Assembly: GCA_021613535.1 (NCBI GenBank)
Contig: CP075496.1
Location: 15,128,001 to 15,192,000 of the forward strand
From: Adineta vaga
Lineage: Eukaryota; Rotifera
Direction: 5' to 3'
DNA length: 64,000 nucleotides
Below, in pieces: positions 32,501 to 45,100 of the stretch. The number at the start of each line of letters is the position of its first letter. Positions within the stretch are counted from its first letter, which is position 1. A program made the position numbers and the translations under genes. Below the pieces are notes generated by a model. That model made no database searches, was not told the DNA's origin, and saw only the letters and a list, made by a program, of their open reading frames with translations.

Positions 32501-35500
32501 CAGTATCATTGAGTATTGTATTCGTTCCATAAAAAGTTTAACACCAATCGACCATTCACTTCGAGCTGTTGATTCATTTCTAGCATTATTCTGTTTGAAA
32601 AATATAAATGATACAACATTTTATCAGCCATATATCAAATACAAAGCATTTCACTTAGCACAAAAACGTATTAAACGAGTGTTCGAAAATTTAAACGAGT
32701 TTTACTTTTCAACAAAGGATTGTATATCTTCTGCCAGTACAGATGGAACAGAAATTATCAATAAACTGGTTGAAATTAACGAGTTCGATGATGAAAATAG
32801 TCCGATAGATTCATCGGTAGTGAAAAATTTTCTTAATAATCTCTCGGCTATTATTGATGCAGTAAATCATTTACAATCTAAGAAAAGTTCATTTTTATAT
32901 CCTGGTAAGAAAAATAAATCCAGTTGTCGAGTTACTCTACCGTCATTTTTTCATAAAACAGCACTTACGGAACATTTGTTACTGATGGCTGATGATAATA
33001 CAAATAGGTTTACCAAAGTTCCTTCGTCATTTTTGGTCATTACATCTAGCTCCAGGATCGTACGAAGACACAAGTTATAAAAGATGTATTGAAATAGATT
33101 GTCCAAGTTCTGGTATGGCTTTATGCCACAACAGAACACCATTATTCGCTCTAACCTTTTGTTCACAATTAATACAAAAGATATACATTCAATTAATAGA
33201 TAGTGGTCAATGTATACTTGAAAAAGATGGTACATTCGATAGTAAAGAATGTATATATGAAGCTCAATTACTAATAGAATGCGTTCTTCAATTGCATAAC
33301 TGTCTTTGTTGCAAATACACCATGACATATTTGCTGATTCTCTTACATTATCTATTAAAAAGAAATCGATTGGAGAATTTCGCTGCCAGTTTCATCTGGA
33401 CATTGAAATCTCACAATTTAAAGGAACATTATTATTCAACGATCAATAGAATATCTGATGATCAACCAGAAGAAGAAGAAAAAGAAGAACAAGAACAAGA
33501 ACAAGAAAAAGTTTATAACGAAGTGAATATCATTTCTGATACGATTAATTTTGAAATGGATCGTCTACAAGAAATTTTAAATCAATCTCATCGACATGAT
33601 CAACATTTATACAGCAGTATTCTATCTCTTACTCATATATGCTGGTTCACGTCTGATGTGCCATTAAAATGGCAATTATTCAAAACAGCTATTTAAGCGA
33701 TGAATTTAATGTCCAATTCTATATTGAAAATACATCTATTAAGTGTCATATTATCACATCCTTGTGTGACACCATTATTATCAACAGCGATTTTTCAAAG
33801 TCGAACATTGCAAGATGAATTTATAATGTCTATAAAACAATTATCATTCATTGAATCTCCTATGATTACATCGTTATTAATAGTACGTTGTTTTCCACAT
33901 GCACACAATAATGACATTCGATCACAATTAGTTGATATACTTTTTAAAAAATTTCATAATTTGAAAATATCCTCTTCTGAAGAAGCTGAAATCATTGGCG
34001 AAATTTTATCCACCTGTTCTGCGGCCAACCTTGATCCATTATTTATTCAAGAGCAACAAAAACAATTGAGAATACGTAATATGAAATCTTGCATACATCT
34101 CAACAATCTCAATTCACCTATCAGCATACATTTTACTCCTAGTCAACAGACAACATTAGCAGCGTACCATTTAGTTGAACTCGCTCATGATGTACAGAGA
34201 CTAACATTTGGACAAAATATCTCAAGTTCGTCAGAACATTTATTAAATAGCGATGGAATTCTCACAGCATTACTAGCAACAAATATGACACAACAAATTC
34301 GATCAACCTCATTTGATCTAGAAAAAATCGATGAACTACTTCAATCTTTCCAGGAGGTGACTCCTAATGCGGTACAGATTGTTCAAGAGTGGCTTTTATA
34401 TGACAAAGATGAATAAAAAATACTGAGATATCATGCTGCCCTTCTTCTATCCTATTCTAACATTTGGTCTGTCCTTGGTATAAATACTTTATGTGATATG
34501 TTATTGAGTAAACTCGACCGATTTCGACAACGAACTGAATTTTTTATGCGAACACATACTATACCATGGCGGAGTTCGCAGCTTGGCTTAGATGTTTTTC
34601 TTGCACTAGCCGAAAAGCATTTCACTTTTGGAACCATATCTCCTTATGCGTCGGTAGTAACATTTTTGGCATTTGAAAAACTTCAGATAGACGACATTGA
34701 TCATCTTGTTGAATTGATGAAACGGGAAAAGCATCAGATAGAAGCTGAACTAAAGGTATCAGAGAGTAAAGATAAGAATGTTCAGATGAATCAATCTTAT
34801 ATGAAAGTGCCACATACAGTTTCAACACCTGTTCTTTCTCATTTTATCAAAATGATCGAAAGTGAGATTGATGAAACAATGAAAGCAGAAACAGAAACAT
34901 TGTCATCGGAAGCACAAGTACAATATATAGAACGTTTACTTAATGCGTCTATTTTTCACTGGACTACAGTGGGTACACAAGAAAGGATGTTTCTCGATAT
35001 GGCTCAACGTATTTTAAATAATATTACAATCAATGTCAGAATTCGTGCAATGATTGTATTTTCACTAGGTTATTGTAGCACTGGTGGTCTTCCTATTTTG
35101 CAAGCTGAAATTTTGAAGGTAGAATCTTTTGAACTACTTCCGATTGCAGTTAGCTCCTACTGTTACTGTATCCGTAGAACCTATAACGCTCAAGACGATT
35201 CAGCAAGAACTATTATACAAAGCTCTTTAGAATCTATTATTAGTCTACTGAACCATTCTTCCGATGATGTTGCCCAAGCTGCAGCTGATGGATTAGCTAG
35301 TGTATATGCAGCATGGGATGATGGTTTAAGCGTTCTTCTAGATACTCTTCAGCATGATCATATTCGAGCATACACCGCTCTATTAAATGCAACAAAAGAT
35401 TTGACAGACAATGCGATCAATCAAAAATGCGTACATCGAGCAGCTGAACTAATCGAACAATATTCATCATCTCTTCTACCACTTTTTCTTCTCGAATTAT

Positions 35501-35623
35501 ATCATAGTATCAAATATTTTCATACTTCAGTTCTTCTCATAAGATCACCGCCAGGATACCGAGGTATTAATGCAACTGTTGAAGTTGCAGCACTGCTTGT
35601 TCGAAAAATGCCTGCTGCTTGAG
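29540..35623 (+). pseudogene. NACHT/STAND ATPase with long helical (HEAT-like) C-terminus, six in-frame stops
   Basis: ATG at 29540. Residues 1-250 are helical. The P-loop GNPGSEKTTLVRWLALKFAQ lies at about residue 294; Glu replaces the Gly usual before Lys. Walker B ALIILDGLDEIP is at about 410, a sensor-like QIIVTSRIVGYH follows, and the NACHT-associated end has YGFLHLTFQEYF at about 683. The rest is a long alpha-helical, HEAT-like region. The frame is interrupted by TAA 30719, TGA 31007, TAG 31334, TGA 32090, TAA 33694 and TAA 34414, plus frameshifts near 32345 and 33000, yet homologous reading resumes each time. It ends LVRKMPAA, with the TGA coming from hairpin H6. NACHT proteins are NLR-type immune or regulatory switches. 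This copy is dead unless all stops are read through, which I consider unlikely. Confidence 0.87.
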
Positions 35624-35694
35624 GGTGTGGGTGTGGGTGGGTGTGGATGAGAGTTTGCTGATTAAAGATTAAGAACCCACACCCACCCTCTCTT
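35618..35694. repeat. Telomere-like hairpin H6, at the 3' end of the NACHT gene
   Basis: The left arm CTTGAGGGTGTGGGTGTGGG directly follows the last sense codons; its TGA is the stop of the NACHT frame. A loop of about 35 nt follows, then CCCACACCCACCCTC. The true gene end is probably displaced or lost. Confidence 0.78.
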
Positions 35695-35959
35695 GTCTAC
35701 GAGAAAGAAAATACTCTGTTGTCTCTCTTCCGTAGATATTGTTCGTTTAGTAGCATTCTAAACAGACAAAGACTATCAAAATACTAATGTGATGTAATTT
35801 GTAGCAGTTAATCAACTAGTTGTATTTTTCTCAGTTTCTACTCAGACTTTCGCTTGTATGTTCGAATGCTAACAAACATCTTCCGAAAAGTTGCAAGGAA
35901 ACGCGGTTATTTGTGTCAAAACGGATATGACAGTAAAAAGTGTATTATAGAGAAATATA

Positions 35960-36352
35960 GAAATGGTTAGCCGTAAGTGGTCGACTGGAGGGAGGCCAAC
36001 GAACGACCAGACGTGAATGTGTATAGTTACTAATAAAATAAAGTTTAAAAGTAAAACCGAAGTACTCTAAATCGTTTTATCTGAAGACGTGGATTACTAT
36101 TCTTTAGGAGTAACGCTGACGACGTACCACACTGTTAAGGCGAAAAAATTGAAAAGTATAAGGCATCCTGAACAATATTATAAAAGTATCGGATGCCTGA
36201 GAACCGTCTATTAATTACACTATAAAAGTCTGATTTTTACTCGGATTAAGTTTCTTTTTTGACAAACGATAGAGAGTGATAAAAAGTGTATATTATGAAC
36301 AGCTAGTCGTGAGTGGCCGACTGAAGGGAGGCCGACGAACGACTAGCTGTTT
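35960..36352 (+). repeat. Two related hairpin sequences about 335 bp apart
   Basis: At about 35967-36014 and 36303-36350 the sequence follows YTAGYCGTRAGTGGYCGACT, then GRAGGGAGGCCRACGAACGA. In the second copy CAGCTAGTCGT pairs with ACGACTAGCTG and an inner GGCC pairs with GGCC. The first copy keeps the inner pairing through a G-T wobble but has a weaker outer stem. Another small inverted pair, AGGCATCC/GGATGCCT, lies between them at about 36162-36199. Function unknown. Confidence 0.5.
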
Positions 36353-37329
36353 GCATTTGGATTTATCGTAAGCCCAATAAATGATAGATGTAATGCTTTA
36401 AGAAAGTTTCAAACGATTCGATTCCTCAGTGAAAATAATTTCCTTCTAAACGTTGAGAATAAAAACTTCATGCGGTTCAAGGTACATTAATGCTGATGTA
36501 GTACTGTGTACTCGCCGTAGGATTAGTAGACATATATATGCAGTTATATCATCTTGAAATTTTTCAGAAATGACTGACAATTCTAAGCGGTCACGTAATA
36601 TCATTCGCAACGTTTCTATAGAAAACTTCCTCCTTAGTTGTATTCTGAAACTTAAGTGTAACAAGTAATACTTTTTCTATAAACAATGATTGAAATTAAG
36701 GAGCATTTTTTATAATATACATATGAAATGTATACATATTCTTATACAACATACATCGCTATAAGGAGTATAGCTTCTTGTTAGCTTTCCTGCAATTAAG
36801 AAATCTGTGACATAAAATATAATCATAAATCAATTTCTTTTCATCAAAGCCATTCTGAATTTTTTGTCGAAAAGGGTCAGGTAATCCCTCGGATAAGCGT
36901 TACTTGTCATTTATTCACTTATGACACATTCGTATACCTCCTTATTTATCCTCTGTAGTCGACGCCACTCAGTTGAGTGCATTTATCCACCTCTATATAC
37001 ACCTAATGATAACCTGTTCATGAACTAACTTCTAGATTGATACGAAAAACTCGATCCGCTCGACATTAGATTTCTAAAAACGGGTGTTGAAAAATTCAAA
37101 TCAAGGAAAAGTTTGACTTGTCGAGTCTGGATGGCAGCAAAGAATCATTACATATAAATAAATAGATCGTAGCTCAGAATCTTACAAGAAAGTTATTAGA
37201 CATCGTCTACGAAGTGTTCCTTTCAGTGGAGGGTTTAGCAACGTTTGCGTTGCGTTACTTGTGTTCAGACGTGTTCTCGGTGTTATTTTGCGCCTAGGAA
37301 ACCACCATACAAAGTTTGGAGAGTTTACC
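36353..37329. other. Intergenic, no firm gene
   Basis: The only frame longer than 70 codons (36664-36446, reverse strand) has no recognisable domain and no splice partners I can support. Confidence 0.35.
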
Positions 37330-37765
37330 CATCATAAAAGCACTTGAGTGAAATTTCACCCAAATCATTTATGTCACCCACAGGACTTGAGGACCTATGG
37401 GTACCCCTATAATAAAGAACTTGAGGACACCAGGGTAATGCACATGAAGTCCATCAGACTGATATATCCTGTGAAAATGGCGAAAAACAAATTTGGGCAA
37501 AAAATCCCTGTACTCCTTCTCAGGGATGGTCTGGCCAGTTTCCAGTTTTTTTACGAGAACTCAAGCAATTCTTGACTGATCGGTCTCATCTTCGAACTCG
37601 ACTGAGATATTAATGAGGCTAAACTGTGTGGAAAATTTCAGCTCAATCGAACTCTCCTTTCGAAAGTTATCGGATAAACGGACGGACGGACACACTGACC
37701 GATTTTAGTAGTGTACTCACTTTTTGAGTACACAAAAAAAGACCCTTCGCCACTACTTTTGGACT
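37330..37765. repeat. Probable transposon-derived repeat
   Basis: It contains a GGACGGACGGACACACTGACCG stretch (about 37679-37700; bases 37679 on), a GTGTACTCA/TGAGTACAC hairpin at about 37713-37735, and a CGCCACTACTTTTGGA end resembling the TIR of the element at 40430-41875. No coding potential is clear. Boundaries are approximate. Confidence 0.35.
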
Positions 37766-37814
37766 GCTCTAAGTACAATTTTGTTGGTTTCTCGAAAAGC
37801 GTGCAACAGTAGTC

Positions 37815-37948
37815 CATCTTGAGGGTGTGGGTGTGGGTGAGAAACAGTGGAATGATGACACCCTCAACCATCCTCACCCACACCCAACCCCTTACCCTCA
37901 TCCTCACCCATACCCACACCCTCACACCCTCACCCTTACCCTCAAGAT
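37815..37948. repeat. Telomere-like hairpin H7
   Basis: Left arm CATCTTGAGGGTGTGGGTGT plus GGG. The right part is a long C-rich tract ending CCCTTACCCTCAAGAT. The outer ends pair as ATCTTGAGGG/CCCTCAAGAT. The C-rich arm is longer than the G-rich arm and contains an extra internal CACCCTCAACC, suggesting arm expansion. Confidence 0.8.
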
Positions 37949-39122
37949 AAATATGCTTGCTTTTTTCTTTTTTACTACCAATGAACAAAAGGTGCTCTTT
38001 ATCAGCACAAATTAGTAAAAACTTTTTATAAAGAGTTGTTTCTTTTTTAACTGGGCATTTGTGATGACAATGAATAAATATCATTGAGAAAGACTTTTTT
38101 TTGCATAATTTTTAAGTTGTCGTCTTTACTTATCATCAAGACCTAAATGTGCATTTGGATCGAGGTATAATAAACGTTAAGAAATAAAAAAAATTTGAAA
38201 AATTCAGATTTACATTTCTTTTAAATTTATAGTTCATATCTGATTTCATCTAAAAAACATTTCTTGCTAGAAACTGCATTTCCTTGAAAAACAAATGATT
38301 TTCATTGTAACTTTGTCAAAATAAGAACAGATGTTAACTGAAACGATCGATAAGAAAAAGTCAGAGCCAAATCATGAGCTTTTCATTCGTTAGAAGTGGC
38401 ATGTAATAAAGAAATAATCCTAAAAGAATTTCCATTGATTCTCTCAAGGATTTTAGATAAAAACCAATACAGATTGAGAAAATTTGCAATTTGGACCAGT
38501 TCTGATCTAGAAATCGACTATCATTGACATTTTCTATAAAATATGTGGAAGCAACGTATTCGATAAAAGTTGAGTTAAAACTGCACGTCTTTCACCATCC
38601 GGTTTTTATTTAGCTGATTTTGTTTCAATGAAGTTTGCTTCCGCACTCTACATGCGAGTCGCCCAGCATTGTTGCCAGATTGTCTGTTTATCTTGAACAA
38701 TCATTTACATCTGCTTTCGTTATTTCACGAATTAATTGTGTCTATGGATGTATTTTCATTGTTTTTATTTATCTATGATTATAGTATCGTGTTGATTGCG
38801 AATGTTCGAATAGAATCTATCGTATTAACGTGACTATAACTAGTTTTTGTTCAGTTTTAAAGTATATACCATATATTCGAGTAAGTCAACGTGTGAGAAG
38901 AACGCTCGATGAGACTAATCATCAAGCAAACATACAGAAGACATACGTGTCTAGTATGAGTTTTACCAATCTTTAGACACGGTCTGTATTCAAATAATCC
39001 TTACATGGTTATATTGTTTATAGGCGAATAGGAAAAAAACTACAATTAGATAATCTTCTCAGAAGATTTCGAGAAGCTTCCTCGCTGTTCATCTAACATG
39101 AATGATGGAACAAAATGAAACG

Positions 39123-42100
39123 ATGAATAACAATTCTGCAGTATGCCAATGATTTTATTTGAAATGAAGACATATGATAACAATGTTTTTTGTCACAATG
39201 TCATTTTAGGATTGCAGAACATCTCAGAATCCATCTGAAATACAGACTCCTTCGATGACAACAGTGTATGTGACCTTTTGTTCTCAGATAGAAACCTAAG
39301 GAATCTGTTTGTTTTTAGGAGCTCGCCCAGAAGAAGGAAAATAGGGTGCATCATAGTGATTTTGATTATTGGTATTGTGACTGTTCTTGCTGTGGCATTT
39401 CTTGTTCTAAAATACCATTGGGAAATAAGAATGGAGTATTCAACAACAATAACATTAGCCGGTAAAATTGTTTTCGAGAAAACAAGAGTTTATAGGTGGT
39501 TTTTACATTCTACTATGCAAAAAATCTTTGGATTTTCGAAAAAAACTCCGACTGGCACTTAGATTTCTTTGACATTACAGTAAAACTTCACTTTTTTAGC
39601 ACCCTTCGTTGACGAACAATTTGTTGGTCTCAACACTTTGTAGAACGAACGAACTTTTCTTTGCTAGAAATACACCTTTTCTTCATGAATCTTCTCCTTT
39701 ATGAATGTTCGAGATTGTTCAGATAAATTCCACCAATAATTATTACCAGTCAGGGAAGAAAATAAGGATGAAAGAACAAGAGAGAAAAAAATGAAATGAT
39801 CTATAGTAGAGGTGCAACAAACACAAAGCTTTGGATTTGTTTCAACAGATTTGGGTTTGGGTTTGGTTTTGAAATTAAACTCTTCTAATAGCAAAGTCAC
39901 ATGATTTCTAGGCATCTGAGACCCAAATAAAACTCAAACCCAAATCCAAATCTTCACTAGGATTTGTTGCACTCCTAATCTATAGAAAATTGACTGAAAA
40001 ATATATCATTTTTATCAATACTGTTGCGAACATTGTGAAAGAACGAGATGAACATATAGCCGAGTACTTAAAGAAACGAAAAAAGCATCAAGAATAGTAC
40101 GGCTCAGTAGATTGATGATGTTGTGTAAGAGAAACGTCGACACAAAGCAACATTTATGGTTACTTCAGTTAACACTAAAGTTTCATCTATCTTTTATCAT
40201 GAAAGAAAGGCTTCAATTTTATAGTCGTAATATTAACGTGCGAAATGCACACAGTTGTTAGTAATGTAAGAAAAGACAATCAAATGTTGACACAATAGAT
40301 GCTGAGAAAGCTCCCTTTTTTGAACGCCCCTTATACTGACCGAATTAAGCTGTTCATCGCGCATATAATCGTTATTATCGGGCAGTATGAATAAAAACGA
40401 ACAAAGACAGATGGGTTCAATAGTATCTACATAGGGGTATCCAAAAGTAGTGGCAACGATATTTTAGTACCAGATATTAAGCTTAATAAAAGTTTCTTTT
40501 CACATGGGATGATAGAGAAAAAAATGCTCTTTCTTTCTATACTATTTGATCATACTTCAACTAAAGTTATACTAATAAAATTCCGATAAGAGTTGTTTTT
40601 TGTTTGCATGTGTCCCCGTTATACTGACTCTCATTTCCAAGAAGATGAAGGAGTATTTTTTAAATAACTTTTCATAGAAACAAGATAGAGAGCTGCGGTT
40701 TTCGCCACTGAAAAGAAGAGATGAAGATGCATAAAATCGTATACTACGGTTTTTCTGACGTGCTTATTATAAGGTTTTCAACTGATCTTTTTAAGAACAA
40801 ACTTATCTCGTAAGATGTTTACAGTGAAGTTTCAATAATCAAATGTACGTTCAAGCTGTTAATCAAAGAGTTAAAAAATGCACAAGGCTGAGATGAATAA
40901 TACATGTTCTTTTTTTTTTATTATGCAAAGAAAACTGTGATCGTTGGATCCTAACAGTACATGTTAATATATAAAAAAAAACAAGAAGAGAAAACAGAAA
41001 ACAAGACAAAAGAGAATGACATAATAGAGTAAGAGAACATTTACATCTAACTCAGCAAAATGTTTCTGGAAAGATTTGCAAGAGTAGAACATCATCTATG
41101 TCAAAATGTGAAACCGAAGAGTAAGAAGGAACTGATGAAAGCCAGGTCAAGACTTTTTCGAGAATAGATAGATGAGGAACGAATCTTTACGACCTATTCA
41201 ATCCTTTAATAGAAAATTCTTTATTCAACCAACTTTTACGAAATTCTGCAAGATTAGCTTTTTCAAATAAAAGAAAACCATCTGTAGAATCAGCGAGTAC
41301 ATGAAGATATCTATTCCAATATAAAGCACATCGGTTCTCTAGAGACAATTCGTCAAAAACGTATGAAAAGAAACTACTATTTTATTCTAAACAATATGAA
41401 TAATGCATGTTCTAGTCCAGTCTTTAATATGATTTTCTAGCGATTTCTGTGAGAAACGCTCGTTTTTCTGCTTTTACCGCTTTTCCTGAGTAAAACATTT
41501 TTGCAATAGTTATAAAAATTGAATAAAAATATTGCAGAAATCAATATTAGAAGGACCGTTATATACAATTCGATGCATATTCATCTTTTCTTTCCAATGG
41601 TGAAAATTGCAACTCTCTATCTTGTTTCTATGAAAAGTTATTTAAAAAATACTCCTTCATCTTCTTGGAAATGAGAGTCAGTATAACGGGGACACATGCA
41701 AACAAAAAACAACTCTTATCGGAATTTTATTAGTATAACTTTAGTTGAAGTATGATCAAATAGTTTAGAAAGAAAGAGCATTTTTTTCTCTATCATCCCA
41801 TGTAAAAAGAAACTTTTATTAAGCTTAATATCTGGTACTAAAATGTCGTTGCCACTACTTTTGGATACCCCTATGTAGTGCCAAGAACAAAGTTACATGT
41901 CGCAAAGCAACTTCACTTGCTGAAGATACTTTTCATTTGAGTTCAAATTGTAGAAGAAAAGATGAGGACGATGCGTGCTCGTAGGCATTTGACTGGCTTT
42001 TGGTTTATCAACGAACATACCTGTCTCATTCAAATTCGAATACAGATCAAAGTTTCGAACATGTCTCCTATTACAGTGTCAAGATAAGGAAAACATGTCT

Positions 42101-45100
42101 GAAACACACCTTGGAATGACATAAATTTTCTATTCATTATCATAGATACTCAAAACAGTTTTCGCTGCGAAGCCTATCGCGGTTTAATAACTTCTCATTC
42201 TGACTAGGAGTCGATGGGCTCTACTCTACAGTGGCCATAGATGTCTGTTTTGAAGTAGCATATGAACCGAATGTTGCAAGAGTTTCAATGCAAAAAATAT
42301 AATGTAAGAAGAGAAATCGAATTCATGCTAACAGTCATCTTTTACAAGAAAGAAAAACTACACTATTGGACTAGCTATGCAAGATTGCACTAACTGATAA
42401 TATTTGACCAGCTGGAACTTATGCAGGCTTGTCTGTTGAATCTGCATTCAACGTTCGCTCTTTTAATCTCACATCGAAATATTGACTAGAGACTTTGGCA
42501 CCTTATTAACAGTTTTGTCTTTCAGTTGAAATTCGAATTGAAACAAATTTTTTTCTGATCAGTTTCGTTTAAAGGATTTAACTAAGTAGGTATTCGGCAG
42601 GAAGCGGACGTTGTGAATGTCAGATACTCGGAGGATTCAAGGAAACCTAATGTTGCGATGCTAATACAATAGTATTTCTTGTATCATAATTCATGGCGTT
42701 CCGTTAAGTTTTCAAATATCGTCCACTTCGTGCTCCATGATACCGAATCATGTCTCGAGATACTTATTTGTTAAGCTTCTACCAGAGACGTAAAATACCT
42801 CTTGACAAGAGCCTTGTAAAATTCTAACTCTCTTCGATCCGTAGATGTGCCGTCAGTGCTATACTAGGCACCGGGAAATTTTTCTAAACGAAACTCCATC
42901 TCTGCCATGCATATCTGACGAATAATTTGCTCGAACATGAAAGAGGAAACGACTGATTAGGAGTTTCATAATCATTCTAATCAATGCTAACCACTAATCA
43001 GCTATTTCTTCCTTGATTATTTCGTTTTCCATTGATTTCCAAATCGATGTCATGCAGTTGAACGTTCATTTATAGGCCAATCGAATTAAACGGTTTAGAT
43101 GCCTTCGTTATGTTACCACTCGGAGAATGTTCTAAATGACAATTTTATGTAAAATTCAATATAAAAATTCAAATGCTTACAATGATACGATAATAGTTCG
43201 ATTCATTATCAGTAGTTTACAAAACATGCCTGTATTAGAATAGTGTTATCTGAACTTTATTGTTTCTCACATAAAACTGATTTTAGAATTTACAGCAACA
43301 ACAACAACAGTAACGACTTCAACAACATCATCAATAACCACAACGACGACAGTATCAACAACGACGACAACAACAACTGGTAAGTGATACGCTAAATAAG
43401 CTCGAGTAATCTTTGTGATATGTCAACTGCAGCTCAGCCACAATCATGACTTCATATGATGCTTGAAAAAAAGCTGTCTCTTGCACGGCATTCGTAGTTC
43501 TAAAATGTTAAAACGGGATTCCCGAATTTCACCAATAAGACTTTCGCCAATAGGACGTTCGCCATTGGCGAAAATATAATGAACATTCGCCAATTGGCGA
43601 AGGTTATAAGAGAATACTGGCGAAAGTACAGTGAGCTCTTTTCGACTATCATAGACGAATGTAAATGTCGGTTGCGTGTGCGGAACTAGAATATCAGACT
43701 GTACCTTATTGCTGTCCTTTATCAACTTCGTCGAAAGTACAGTGAACTTTCGCCAATGGCGAGCGTCCTATTGGCGAAAGTCTTATTGGCGAAGTTCGGG
43801 TATGCCGTTAAAACAAACGAGTTACATGAAACAACTCCGAATGTCATTTCCACACGGAACAGTGTTTAGTACTGTTGAATTATTTTGCCGAAAAAAGGAT
43901 TTCTACAGAATTAATTGCGAAGAGTGAGTAATCCATAACAATATATGAATGTTGACAGAATAAGAAAAAAAAGATGTTAGCTGCACATTGAATCGCAAGA
44001 AATCTCTTGTATATTTTGGACTAATATCGTAATTGTGATAATCAACTTCTGTTTTTGTATCATCAGGGTATACAAATAGTTTTTTCTTCTATTCAATAGC
44101 TTGCAATATGTTTTATGAAGAAACTCGTTACTTACTCGGTGCAAGACCTAAGGCACTCGCAGTTGCTGATTTGAACAATGATAACGTGTCCGATATTGTT
44201 GTATCGTATGTTTATTATAAACCTACTATTGAAATTATTCTTCATAGTGCCACTGGAACAATTCTTTCTCGAACAAAATATTACGATTGGACTCTAACAT
44301 ATTCGTTCGCCATAGGTGACATGAATGCCGACAATAGACTTGATATTGTTGCTACATACCGTAGTGAAAATGCTATTGGTATTGGTATTTCATTCAATAT
44401 GCACAACGATACTTTTTCCAGTCCAAGAATGCACGATTGTACATCAGTCAATTATTGGACGAGGTAGGATAAATACAAGTGTCGTAAGTAAAATTGTTAT
44501 ATTTGTACGTGAAAAAGACGTGCTCAATACCTGCATTTCAATATGAGTAGTTCTCTGCTTAAGCTGAAATTTTAAAACAAAGTTCTTGTTTGTGGAGATT
44601 ATCAAGATCGATCATATAGAAATATCCATAGGTCTGCAAAATAGTCGTCTCTCATAATCTAATACGCCTAGCTTTGCAAAAGCTATGCTATAAAAGAATC
44701 CATGGGCAGGTAGAGGCGAGCTCTCCAATTCAGTTCAGTAAACAATAGTCTGCCAAACATTTTTTGTTCATATTGGTTAGCAAAACTTCACACTGAGTAA
44801 TTAAATTGTCTTTGACTCAACTAGAACTTAGAAATACTCAAATTTACCAACACAACACTGCATATGACGGTGATTGAAAAGTAAAAACCCATCATATCCT
44901 ATTTTATAACGCTGTAGTATCCAGTGAAGTGAATGATATTTTTCGTTGGATAAGGAATCCAATACTATCTGTAAAAAGCTATCGATAGCTTTCGAGTACC
45001 TTGCAAGCAAACAAGGAAATTGCTTCATAAATACAGTTAAAAGAGAAGTCCATTCCCCTACAATAAAATAAATCTTAGCCTAGGAACATCCAAATTAGGT

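Noticed and set aside
29540-35623. Stop-codon readthrough or an altered genetic code in the NACHT gene
   Set aside because: All three stop codons occur within the frame and two frameshifts are also present, while neighbouring intact genes end normally. Ordinary pseudogene decay explains it better.
36296-36352. Hammerhead or other self-cleaving ribozyme at the paired hairpins
   Set aside because: The CUGAUGA and GAAA core words are absent, so there is no support beyond a stem structure.
37638-38084. 148-codon reverse-strand ORF
   Set aside because: It crosses hairpin H7 and a transposon-like repeat, and the middle is Val-Trp-Arg repeat translation; no domain.
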